Part shown: positions 1-10,277 of the stretch, one piece after another
How the letters are laid out: each line of letters begins with the position of its first letter
How positions within the stretch are numbered: position 1 is the first letter of the stretch
DNA from: Tillus elongatus
Taxonomy: Eukaryota > Arthropoda > Insecta > Coleoptera > Cleridae
Direction: 5' to 3'
Assembly (NCBI GenBank): GCA_964006375.1
Contig: OZ023263.1
Location: 131,406,954-131,470,953 of the forward strand
DNA length: 64,000 bases
Notes under the pieces: model-generated
Database searches by the model: none
What the model saw: only the letters and a program-made list of their open reading frames with translations
Told to the model about the DNA's origin: nothing
Position numbers and translations under genes: made by a program

Positions 1-716
1 GGTTTGAAAACTGTTACAAAAAAACAAAAATTATTTTCTATAAAAACTATCACAATTCTAAAACTATTGCAGATATCGAGTTACAGATTATTTGATTTTT
101 ATCCATTAACGTCCCTTCATATTATATATGAGTTTTATCGAATTCGGCGGACTTTCATTTTTTCGGAATTTTTCCATATTTAAGTCGTGTTCTTTTTTGA
201 GCCAAAATTTTTTTGGTCTGAGATTAAGCACAAATTGTGTCCGCCCATACTTTAAACTAGTTAAATGTCGGAGTAAAATCAGTTCTTATGTAACTCAAGA
301 ATTTTTCAATTTAGAGAGGTTTGAAGACTGTTCGAAAAAAACAAAAATAATTTTTTACAAAAACTATCACAATTCTAAAACTATTGCAGATATCGAGTTA
401 CAGATTATTTGATTTTTATCCATTAACGCCCCTTCATATTATATATGCGTTTTATCGAATTTGGCGGACTTTCATTTTTTCGCAATTTTTCAATACTATA
501 CTATACAAAGTCGTGTTCTTTTTTGAGCCAAAATTTTTTTGGTCTGAGATTAAGCTCAAATTGTGTCCGCCCATACTTTAAACTTAGTTAAATGTCGGAG
601 TAAAATCAGTTCTTATGTAGCTCAAGAATTTTTCAATTTAGAGAGGTTTGAAAACTGTTCGAAAAAAACAAAAATAATTTTTTTATAAAAACTATCACAA
701 TTCCAAAACTATTGCA

Positions 717-1031
717 GATATCGAGTTACAGATTATTTGATTTTTATCCATTAACGTCCCTTCATATTATATATGAGTTTTATCGAATTCGGCGGACTTT
801 CATTTTTTCGCAATTTTTCCATACTGTCGTGTTCTTTTTTGAGCCAAAATTTTTTTGGTCTGAGATTAAGCTCAAATTGTGTCCGCCCATACTTTAAACT
901 TACTTAAATGTCGGAGTAAAATCAGTTCTTATGTAACTCAAGAATTTTTCAATTTAGAGAGGTTTGAAGACTGTTCGAAAAAAACAAAAATAATTTTTTA
1001 CAAAAACTATCACAATTCTAAAACTATTGCA
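717..1031 (+). repeat. Representative full-length 315-bp monomer ('cgtccc' clade)
   Basis: Measured from one gatatc to the next, this copy is 315 bp, the commonest length. It carries cgtcccttc, gaattcggcgg, the short junction form ccatactgtcg, and ccgcccatac near its end. Neighbouring copies differ by scattered substitutions and by small indels at a few positions, mainly between ccata and gtcgtg. The phase chosen here is arbitrary, because the true monomer boundary cannot be read from the array alone. Confidence 0.9.
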
Positions 1032-1348
1032 GATATCGAGTTACAGATTATTTGATTTTTATCCATTAACGTCCCTTCATATTATATATGAGTTTTATCG
1101 AATTTGGCGGACTTTCATTTTTTCGGAATTTTTCCATACTATGTCGTGTTCTTTTTTGAGCCAAAATTTTTTTGGTCTGAGATTAAGCTCAAATTGTGTT
1201 TGCACATACTTTAAACTTAGTTAAATGTCGGAGTAAAATCAGTTCTTATGTAGCTCAAGAATTTTTCAATTTAGAGAGGTTTGAAAACTGTTCCAAAAAA
1301 ACAAAAATAATTTTCTACAAAAACTATCACAATTCTAAAACTATTGCC

Positions 1349-1581
1349 GATATCGAGTTACCGATTTTTCCATAAGTCGTGTTCTTTTTTGAGCCAAAAT
1401 TTTTTTGGTCTGAGATTAAGCTCAAATTGTGTCCGCCCATACTTTAAACTTAGTTAAATGTTGGAGTAAAATCAGTTCTTATGTAACTCAAGAATTTTTC
1501 ACTTTAGAGAGGTTTGAAGACTGTTCGAAAAAAACAAAAATAATTTTTTACAAAAACTATCACAATTCTAAAACTATTGCA
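1349..1581 (+). repeat. Short 233-bp monomer (about 81-bp deletion), HOR A copy 1
   Basis: After gatatcgagttac the sequence jumps directly to cgatttttccataagtcg. It lacks about 81 bp that normally includes tatccattaac, tttatcga and gcggacttt. The form lies about 2.77 kb upstream of insert 1. Confidence 0.9.
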
Positions 1582-3789
1582 GATATCGAGTTACAGATTA
1601 TGTGATTTTTATCCATTAACGTCCCTTCATATTATATATGAGTTTTATCGAATTTGGCGGACTTTCATTTTTTCGCAATTTTTCCATACTATGTCGTGTT
1701 TTTTTGAGCCAAAATTTTTTTGGGTTGAGATTAAGCTCAAATTGTGTTTGCACATACTTTAAACTTAGTTAAATGTCGGAATAAAATCAGTTCTTATGTA
1801 GCTCAAGAATTTTTCAATTTAGAGAGGTTTGAAAACTGTTCGAAAAAAACAAAAATAATTTTTTTATAAAAACTATCACAATTCTAAAACTATTGCAGAT
1901 ATCGAGTTACAGATTATTTGATTTTTATCCATTAACGTCCCTTCATATTATATATGAGTTTTATCGAATTCGGCGGACTTTCATTTTTTCGCAATTTTTC
2001 CATACTGTCGTGTTCTTTTTTGAGCCAAAATTTTTTTGGTCTGAGATTAAGCTCAAATTGTGTCCGCCCATACTTTAAACTTACTTAAATGTCGGAGTAA
2101 AATCAGTTCTTATGTAACTCAAGAATTTTTCAATTTAGAGGTTTGAAGACTGTTCGAAAAAAACAAAAATAATTTTTTACAAAAACTATCACAATTCTAA
2201 GACTAGTGCTGATATCGAGTTACAGATTATTTGATTTTTATCCATTATTGTCCCTTCATATTATATAGGAGTTTTATCGAATTTGGCGGACTTTCATTTT
2301 TTCGCAATGTTTCCATACTATATAAGTCGTGTTCTTTTTTGAGCCAAATTTTTTTTTGGTCTGAGATTAAGCTCAAATTGTGTCCGCCTAGACTTTAAAC
2401 TTAGTTAAATGTCGGAGTAAAATCAGTTCTTATGTAACTCAAGAATTTTTCAATTTAGAGAGGTTTGAAGACTGTTCGAAAAAAACAAAAATATTTTTTT
2501 ACAAAAACTATCACAATTCTAAAACTATTGCAGATATCGAGTTGCAGATTATTTGATTTTTATCCATTAACGTCCCTTCATATTATATATGAGTTTTATC
2601 GAATTTGGCGGACTTTCATTTTTTCGCAATTTTTCCATACATGTCGTGTTCTTTTTTGAGCCAAATTTTTTTTGGTCTGAGACTAGGCTCAAATTGTGTC
2701 CGCCTAGACTTTAAACTTAGTTAAATGTCGGAGTAAAATCAGTTCTTATGTAGCTCAAGAATTTTTCAATTTAGAGAGGTTTGAAGACTGTCCCAAAAAA
2801 CTAAAATAATTTTCTACAAAAACTATCACAATTCTAAAACTATTGCGGATATCGAGTTACAGGTTATTTGATTTTTATCCATTAACATTACTTCATATTA
2901 TATATGAGTTTTATCGAATATGGCGGACTTTCATTTTTTCGCAATTTTTCCATGTTCCGTGTTCTTTTTTGAGCCAAAATTTTTTTGGTCTGAGATTAAG
3001 CTCAAATTGTGTTTGCACATACTTTAAACTTAGTTAAATGTCGGAATAAAATCAGTTCTTATGTAGCTCAAGAATTTTTCAATTTAGAGAGGTTTGAAGA
3101 CTGTCCCAAAAAACTAAAATAATTTTCTACAAAAACTATTACAATTCTGAAACTATTGCCGATATCGAGTTACAGATTATTTGATTTTTATCCATTAACG
3201 TTACTTCATATTATATGAGTTTTATCGAATATGGCGGACTTTCATTTTTTCGCAATTTTTCCATACTATGGAGTCGTGTTCTTTTTTGAGCCAAAATTTT
3301 TTTGGTTTGAGATTAGCTCAAATTGTTTGCACATACTTTAAACTTAGTTAAATGTCGGAGTAAAATCAGTTCTTATGTAACTCAAGAATTTTTCAATTTA
3401 GAGAGGTTTGAAGACTGTTCGAAAAAAACAAAAATAAATTTTTACAAAAACTATCACAATTCTAAAACTATTGCAGATATCGAGTTGCAGATTATTTGAT
3501 TTTTATCCATTAACGTCCCTTCATATTATATATGAGTTTTATCGAATTTGGCGGACTTTCATTTTTTCGCAATTTTTCCATACTATGTCGTGTTTTTTTG
3601 AGCCAAAATTTTTTTGGTCTGAGATTAAGCTCAAATTGTGTTTGCACATACTTTAAACTTAGTTAAATGTCGGAATAAAATCAGTTCTTATGTAGCTCAA
3701 GAATTTTTCAATTTAGAGAGGTTTGAAGACTGTCCCAAAAAACTAAAATAATTTTCTACAAAAACTATCACAATTCTAAAACTATTGCC

Positions 3790-4058
3790 GATATCGAGTT
3801 ACAGATTATTTGATTTTTATCCATTAACGTTACTTCAAATTATATATGAGTTTTATCGAATATGGCGGACTTTCATTTAATTTTGATCTGAGATTGAGCT
3901 CAAATTGTGTTTGCACATACTTTAAACTTAGTTAAATGTCGGAATAAAATCAGTTCTTATGTAGCTCAAGAATTTTTCAATTTAGAGAGGTTTGAAGACT
4001 GTCCCAAAAAACTAAAATAATTTTCTACAAAAACTATCACAATTCTAAAACTATTGCG
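3790..4058 (+). repeat. Short 269-bp monomer, upstream of insert 1
   Basis: In this form actttcattt runs into aattttgatctgag. About 46-50 bp are missing, including cgcaatttttcc, the variable ccata-gtcgtg site and ttttttgagcc. It also has cttcaaatt instead of cttcatatt and gattgagctc. It is the monomer immediately before the insert-bearing monomer. Confidence 0.9.
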
Positions 4059-4169
4059 GATATCGAGTTACAGATTATTTGATTTTTATCCATTAACGTT
4101 ACTTCATATTATATATGAGTTTTATCGAATATGGCGAACTTTCATTTTTTAGCAATTTTTCCATACTAC

Positions 4170-4535
4170 ATGAACAGCTGTTTATCGGCGTACGAAAGAC
4201 TCAAGGTGAATGACATCGCTTTGTTGTACGATCAATACGCACCCCGACTAACGTGGAAGATGGTGCGAATTAGCCAAGTTTACCATGGTAGAGATGGAAG
4301 AACTCGAGCCTGCGAGGTCCAACTTCCCAGTGGAACATTACTTCGAAGGCCTATACAGTTGCTATATCCATTAGAACTTCCTACCGTCCCCCCCGAGGAT
4401 GTAGAAAATATATTAAAGGTCCCTGGTTCGTTCATAATTGTCTATTGGAAATATTGGCTCCAGCGTTATATTTTCACAATGCGTTACACTTAAATTGGTA
4501 GTAAAGGGCTCGAGTTCACTTAAAAACATATCTAA
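4170..4535 (+). pseudogene. DUF5641-like BEL/Pao retrotransposon fragment, copy 1
   Basis: This 366-bp non-satellite segment lies inside a monomer, between ccatacta(c) and agtcgtgttc. It is read in an open frame of 120 codons (4131-4493) whose first 13 residues come from the satellite and whose rest is the fragment. Residues about 25-83 match the pattern I know for DUF5641, the C-terminal extension after the integrase core in BEL/Pao elements. The visible pieces are KVNDIALLYD, APRLTWKM-RI, GRDGRTR, LPSGTLLRRPI and LLYPLEL. Two positions look unlike the usual family pattern: Val45 where WK-x-GRI normally has Gly, and His52 before GRDG where Pro is common. There is no integrase core, reverse transcriptase, gag or LTR nearby, so it is a dead fragment. 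Residues 96-120 are not recognised and may be former non-coding 3' sequence. A short purine run (agtaaaggg, about 4499) could be a relic polypurine tract, but this is weak. This copy alone has Leu24 (ctc); it also has Tyr51 and Asp90. Confidence 0.8.
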
Positions 4536-6312
4536 AGTCGTGTTCTTTTTTGAGACAAAAGTTTTTTGGTCTGAGATTAAGTTCAAATTTTGTTTGCACA
4601 TACTTTAAACTTAGTTAAATGTCGGAATAAAATCAGTTCTTATGTAGCTCAAGAAGTTTTCAATTTAGAGAGGTTTGAAAACTGTTCCAAAAAAACAAAA
4701 ATAATTTTCTATAAAAACTATCACAATTCTAAAACTATTGCAGATATCGAGTTACAGATTATTTGATTTTTATCCATTAACGTCCCTTCATATTATATAT
4801 GAGTTATATCGAATTTGGCGGACTTTCATTTTTTGCAACTTTTCCATACTATGTCGTGTTCTTTTTTGAGCCAAAATTTTTTTGGTCTGAGATTAAGCTC
4901 AAATTGTGTCCGCCCATACTTTAAACTTAGTTAAATGTCGGAGTAAAATCAGTTCTTATGTAACTCAAGAATTTTTCAATTTAGAGAGGTTTGAAGACTG
5001 TTCGAAAAAAACAAAAATAATTTTCTATAAAAACTATCACAATTCTAAAACTATTGCAGATATCGAGTTACAGATTATTTGATTTGTATCCATTAACGTC
5101 CCTTCATATTATATGAGTTTTATCGAATTCGGCGGACTTTCATTTTTTCGCAATTTTTCCATACTATGTCGTGTTCTTTTTTGAGCCAAAATTTGTTTGG
5201 TCTGAGATTAAGCTCAAATTGTGTCCGCCCATACTTTAAACTTAGTTAAATGTCGGAGTAAAATCAGTTCTTATGTAACTCAAGAATTTTTCAATTTAGA
5301 GAGGTTTGAAGACTGTTCGAAAAAAACAAAAATAATTTTTTACAAAAACTATCACAATTCTAAATCTATTGCGGATATCAAGTTACAGATTATTTGATTT
5401 TTATCCATTAACGTTACTTCATATTATATATGAGTTTTATCGAATATGGCGGACTTTCATTTTTTCGCAATTTTTTCGTGTTCTTTTTTGAGCCAAAATT
5501 TTTGTGGTCTGAGATTAACCTCAAATTGTGTCCGCCTAGACTTTAAACTTAGTTAAATGTCGGAGTCAAATCAGTTCTTATGTAGCTCAAGAATTTTTCA
5601 ATTTAGAGAGGTTTGAAAACTGTTCCAAAAAAACAAAAATTATTTTCTATAAAAACTATCACAATTCTAAAACTATTGCAGATATCGAGTTACAGATTAT
5701 TTGATTTTTATCCATTAACGTCCCTTCATATTATATATGAGTTTTATCGAATTCGGCGGACTTTCATTTTTTCGGAATTTTTCCATATTTAAGTCGTGTT
5801 CTTTTTTGAGCCAAAATTTTTTTGGTCTGAGATTAAGCACAAATTGTGTCCGCCCATACTTTAAACTAGTTAAATGTCGGAGTAAAATCAGTTCTTATGT
5901 AACTCAAGAATTTTTCAATTTAGAGAGGTTTGAAGACTGTTCGAAAAAAACAAAAATAATTTTTTACAAAAACTATCACAATTCTAAAACTATTGCAGAT
6001 ATCGAGTTACAGATTATGTGATTTGTATCCATTAACGTCCCTTCATATTATATGAGTTTTATCGAATTCGGCGGACTTTCATTTTTTCGCAATTTTTCCA
6101 TACTATGTCGTGTTCTTTTTTGAGCCAAAATTTTTTTGGTCTGAGATTAAGCTCAAATTGTGTCCGCCTATATTTTAAATCTAGTTAAATGTCGGAGTAA
6201 AATCAGTTCTTATGTAACTCAAGAATTTTTCAATTTAGAGAGGTTTGAAGACTGTTCCAAAAAAACAAAAATATTTTTTTACAAAAACTATCACAATTCT
6301 AAAACTATTGCG

Positions 6313-6581
6313 GATATCGAGTTACAGATTATTTGATTTTTATCCATTAACGTTACTTCATATTATATATGAGTTTTATCGAATATGGCGGACTTTCATT
6401 TAATTTTGGTCTGAGATTAAGCTCAAATTGTGTTTGAACGTACTTTAAACTTAGTTAAATGTCGGAATAAAATCAGTTCTTATGTAGCTCAAGAATTTTT
6501 CAATTTAGAGAGGTTGGAAGACTGTCTCAAAAAACTAAAATAATTTTCTACAAAAACTATCACAATTCTAAAACTATTGCG
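6313..6581 (+). repeat. Short 269-bp monomer, alpha block HOR A
   Basis: It has the same deletion class (catttaattttggtctg) but cttcatatt and tttgaacgtac, so it is a different subtype from 3790. Confidence 0.9.
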
Positions 6582-6893
6582 GATATCGAGTTACAGATTA
6601 TTTGATTTTTATCCATTAACGTTACTTCATATTATATATGAGTTTTATCGAATATGGCGGACTTTCATTTTTTCGCAATTTTTCCATAGTCGTGTTCTTT
6701 TTTGAGCCAAAATTTTTTTGGTTTGAGATTAAGCTTAAATTGTGTTTGCACATACTTTAAACTTAGTTAAATGTCGGAATAAAATCAGTTCTTATGTAAC
6801 TCAAGAATTTTTCCATTTAGAGAGGTTTGAAGACTGTTCGAAAAAAACAAAAATAATTTTTTACAAAAACTATCACAATTCTAAATCTATTGC

Positions 6894-7208
6894 GGATATC
6901 GAGTTACAGATTATTTGATTTTTATCCATTAACGTTACTTCATATTATATATGAGTTTTATCGAATATGGTGGACTTTCATTTTTTCGCAATTTTTCCAT
7001 TTCGTGTTCTTTTTTGAGCCAAAATTTTTTTGGTTTGAGATTAAGCTTAAATTGTGTTTGCACATACTTTAAACTTAGTTAAATGTCGGAATAAAATCAG
7101 TTCTTATGTAACTCAAGAATTTTTCCATTTAGAGAGGTTTGAAGACTGTTCGAAAAAAACAAAAATAATTTTTTACAAAAACTATCACAATTCTAAATCT
7201 ATTGCGGA
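6894..7208 (+). repeat. Representative full-length monomer ('cgttac' clade)
   Basis: This copy shows the second clade: gcggatatcgag, cgttacttcatatt and gaatatggtgg, followed by ggtttgag, agcttaaattgtg and tttgcacatac. The clades occur in short runs rather than strict alternation. Between about 6.3 and 8.1 kb nearly all monomers are of this clade, whereas 0.1-2.6 kb is almost entirely the 'cgtccc' clade. Confidence 0.85.
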
Positions 7209-10044
7209 TATCGAGTTACAGATTATTTGATTTTTATCCATTAACGTTACTTCATATTATATATGAGTTTTATCGAATATGGCGGACTTTCATTTTTTCG
7301 CAATTTTTCAATACTATAAGTCGTGTTCTTTTTTGGGCCAAAATTTTTTTGGTCTGAGATTAGGCTCAAATTGTGTCCGCCTAGACTTTAAACTTAGTTA
7401 AATGTCGGAGTACAATCAGTTCTTATGTAACTCAAGAATTTCTCAATTTAGAGAGGTTTGAAGACTGTCCCAAAAAACTAAAATAATTTTCTACAAAAAC
7501 TATCACAATTCTAAAACTATTGCGGATATCGAGTTACAGGTTATTTGATTTTTATCGATTAACGTTACTTCATATTATATATGAGTTTTATCGAAGATGG
7601 CGGACTTTCATTTTTTCGCAATTTTTCCATACTATAGTCGTGTTCTTTTTTGAGCCAAAATTTTTTTGGTCTGAGATTAAGCTCAAATTGTGTCCGCCGA
7701 TACTTTAAACTTAGTTAAATGTCGGAGTAAAATGAGTTCTTATGTGACTCAAGAATTTTTCAATTTAGAGAGGTTTGAAAACTTCGAAAAAACAAAAATA
7801 ATTTTCTACAAAAACTATCACAATTCTGAAACTATTGCCGATATCGAGTTACAGATTATTTGATTTTTATCCATTAACGTTACTTCATATTATATATGAG
7901 TTTTATCGAATATGGCGGACTTTCATTTTTTCGCAATTTTTCCATACTATGGAGTCGTGTTCTTTTTTGAGCCAAAATTTTTTTGGTTTGAGATTAAGCT
8001 CAAATTGTGTTTGCACATACTTTAAACTTAGTTAAATGTCGGAATAAAATCAGTTCTTATGTAGCTCAAGAATTTTTCAATTTAGAGAGGTTTGAAAACT
8101 GTTCCAAAAAAACAAAAATAATTTTCTATCTATCACAATTCTAAAACTATTGCAGATATCGAGTTACAGATTATTTGATTTTTATCCATTAAAGTCCCTT
8201 CACATTATATATGAGTTTTATCGAATTCGGCGGACTTTAATTTTTTCGCAATTTTCCATAAGTCGTGTTCTTTTTTGAGCCAAAATTTTTTTGGTCTGAG
8301 ATTAAGCTCAAATTGTGTCCGCCCATACTTTAAACTTAGTTAAATGTCGGAGTAAAATCAGTTCTTATGTAACTCAAGAATTTTTCAATTTAGAGAGGTT
8401 TGAAGACTGTTCGAAAAAAACAAAAATAATTTTTTACAAAAACTATCACAATTCTAAAACTATTGCAGATATCGAGTTGCAGATTATTTGATTTTTATCC
8501 ATTAACGTCCTTTCATATTATATATGAGTTTTATCGAATTTGGCGGACTTTCATTTTTTCGCAATTTTTCCATACGTGTCGTGTCCTTTTTTGAGCCAAA
8601 TTTTTTTTGGTCTGAGATTAAGCTCAAATTGTGTCCGCCTAGACTTTAAACTTAGTTAAATGTCGGAGTAAAATCAATTCTTATGTAACTCAAGAATTTT
8701 TAAATTTAGAGAGGTTTGAAAACTGTTCCAAAAAAAAAAAAAATTTTCTATAGAAACTATCAAAATTCTAAAACTATTGCAGATATCGAGTTACAGATTA
8801 TTTGATTTTTATCCATTAACGTCCCTTCATATTATATGAGTTTTATCGAATTCGGCGGACTTTAATTTTTTCGCAATTTTCCATAAGTCGTGTTCTTTTT
8901 TGAGCCAAAATTTTTTTGGTCTGAGATTAAGCTCAAATTGTGTCCGCCCATACTTTAAACTAAGTTAAATGTCGGAGTAAAATCAGTTCTTATGTAACTC
9001 AAGAATTTTTCAATTTAGAGGTTTGAAGACTGTTCGAAAAAAACAAAAATAATTTTTTACAAAAACTATCACAATTCTAAAACTAGTGCTGATATCGAGT
9101 TACAGATTATTTGATTTTTATCCATTAACGTCCCTTCATATTATATAGGAGTTTTATCGAATTTGGCGGACTTTCATTTTTTCGCAATATTTCCATACTA
9201 TATAAGTCGTGTTCTTTTTTGAGCCAAATTTTTTTTGGTCTGAGATTAAGCTCAAATTGTGTCCGCCTAGACTTTAAACTTAGTTAAATGTCGGAGCAAA
9301 ATCAGTTCTTATGTAACTCAAGAATTTTTCAATTTAGAGGTTTGAAGACTGTTCGAAAAAAACAAAAATATTTTTTTACAAAAACTATCACAATTCTAAA
9401 ACTATTGCAGATATCGAGTTGCAGATTATTTAATTTTTATCCATTAACGTCCCTTCATATTATATATGAGTTTTATCGAATTTGGCGGACTTTCATTTTT
9501 TCGCAATTTTTCCATACATGTCGTGTTCTTTTTTGAGCCAAATTTTTTTTGGTCTGAGATTAAGCTCAAATTGTGTTTGCACATACTTTAAATCTAGTTA
9601 AATGTCGGAATAAAATCAGTTCTTATGTAGCTCAAGAATTTTTCAATTTAGAGAGATTTGAAAACTGTTCCAAAAAAACAAAAATAATTTTCTATAAAAA
9701 CTATCACAATTCTAAAACTATTGCAGATATCGAGTTACAGATTATTTGATTTTCATCCATTAAAGTCCCTTCATATTATATATGAGTTTTATCGAATTCG
9801 GCGGACTTTCATTTTTTCGCAATTTTTCCATACTATAAGTCGTGTTCTTTTTTGAGCCAAAATTTTTTTGGTCTGAGATTAAGCTCAAATTGTGTTTGTA
9901 CATACTTTAAACTTAGTTAAATGTCGGAATAAAATAAGTTCTTGTGTAGCTCAAGAATTTTTCAATTTAGAGAGGTTTGAAAACTGTTCCAAAAAAACAA
10001 AAATAATTTTCTACAAAAACTATCACAATTCTAAAACTATTGCC

Positions 10045-10277
10045 GATATCGAGTTACCGATTTTTCCATAAGTCGTGTTCTTTTTTGAGCCAAAATTTTT
10101 TTGGTCTGAGATTAAGCTCAAATTGTGTCCGCCCATACTTTAAACTTAGTTAAATGTTGGAGTAAAATCAGTTCTTATGTAACTCAAGAATTTTTCAATT
10201 TAGAGAGGTTTGAAGACTGTTCGAAAAAAACAAAAATAATTTTTTACAAAAACTATCACAATTCTAAAACTATTGCA
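10045..10277 (+). repeat. Short 233-bp monomer, HOR A copy 2
   Basis: It has the same deletion and length as 1349-1581, lying upstream of insert 2. This supports common descent of the regions before inserts 1 and 2. Confidence 0.9.

Larger units (their letters stand above)
1..4169 (+). repeat. Gamma block, 3' part (HOR A)
   Basis: These 13-14 monomers lead up to the first insert. The block includes one 233-bp short monomer (1349-1581) and one 269-bp short monomer (3790-4058). It is colinear with about 8.7-12.6 kb, upstream of the second insert, at a near-constant offset of about 8.7 kb. No gene is present. Confidence 0.85.

Noticed and set aside
128..412. Recurrent 94-codon frame starting MSFIEFGG, and 60-82-codon frames such as MQISSYRLFDFY or MRISSYRLFDFY
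   Set aside because: These are one stretch of satellite read over and over. Most begin at TTG rather than ATG, they end at the monomer's stop codons, and they match no family I know. Their conservation is explained by DNA-level homogenisation.
717..1031. CENP-B box or other known centromere protein site
   Set aside because: I found no sequence resembling the CENP-B box core in the monomer, so any centromere role rests only on array architecture.
3000..3020. Stem-loop tgag-attaag-ctca in each monomer
   Set aside because: A 4-bp stem with a 6-base loop is too weak to call a functional structure, and the agcttaaa and gattgagctc variants alter it freely.
4499..4535. Polypurine tract and LTR start after the DUF5641 fragment (agtaaaggg followed by ctcgag)
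   Set aside because: The purine run is short, no TG-starting LTR with a matching second copy is visible, and satellite sequence resumes within about 30 bases.
4160..4540. Target-site duplication or terminal inverted repeats around the insert
   Set aside because: Only a trivial match (cta on the left, cta in tctaa on the right) is visible, and the insert ends are not complementary. No transposition mechanism can be claimed.
4413..4601. Minus-strand 62-codon frame starting MCKQNLNL, present at all nine inserts
   Set aside because: It lies antisense to the 3' end of the DUF5641 fragment and runs into satellite. It has no recognisable motif and recurs only because the insert recurs.
8725..8745. 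A-run of 12-14 (about 8728, 30783, 50349) as a retroposon poly(A) tail
   Set aside because: It is a single-base c-to-a change joining two A-runs that every monomer has, and no retroposon body lies beside it.
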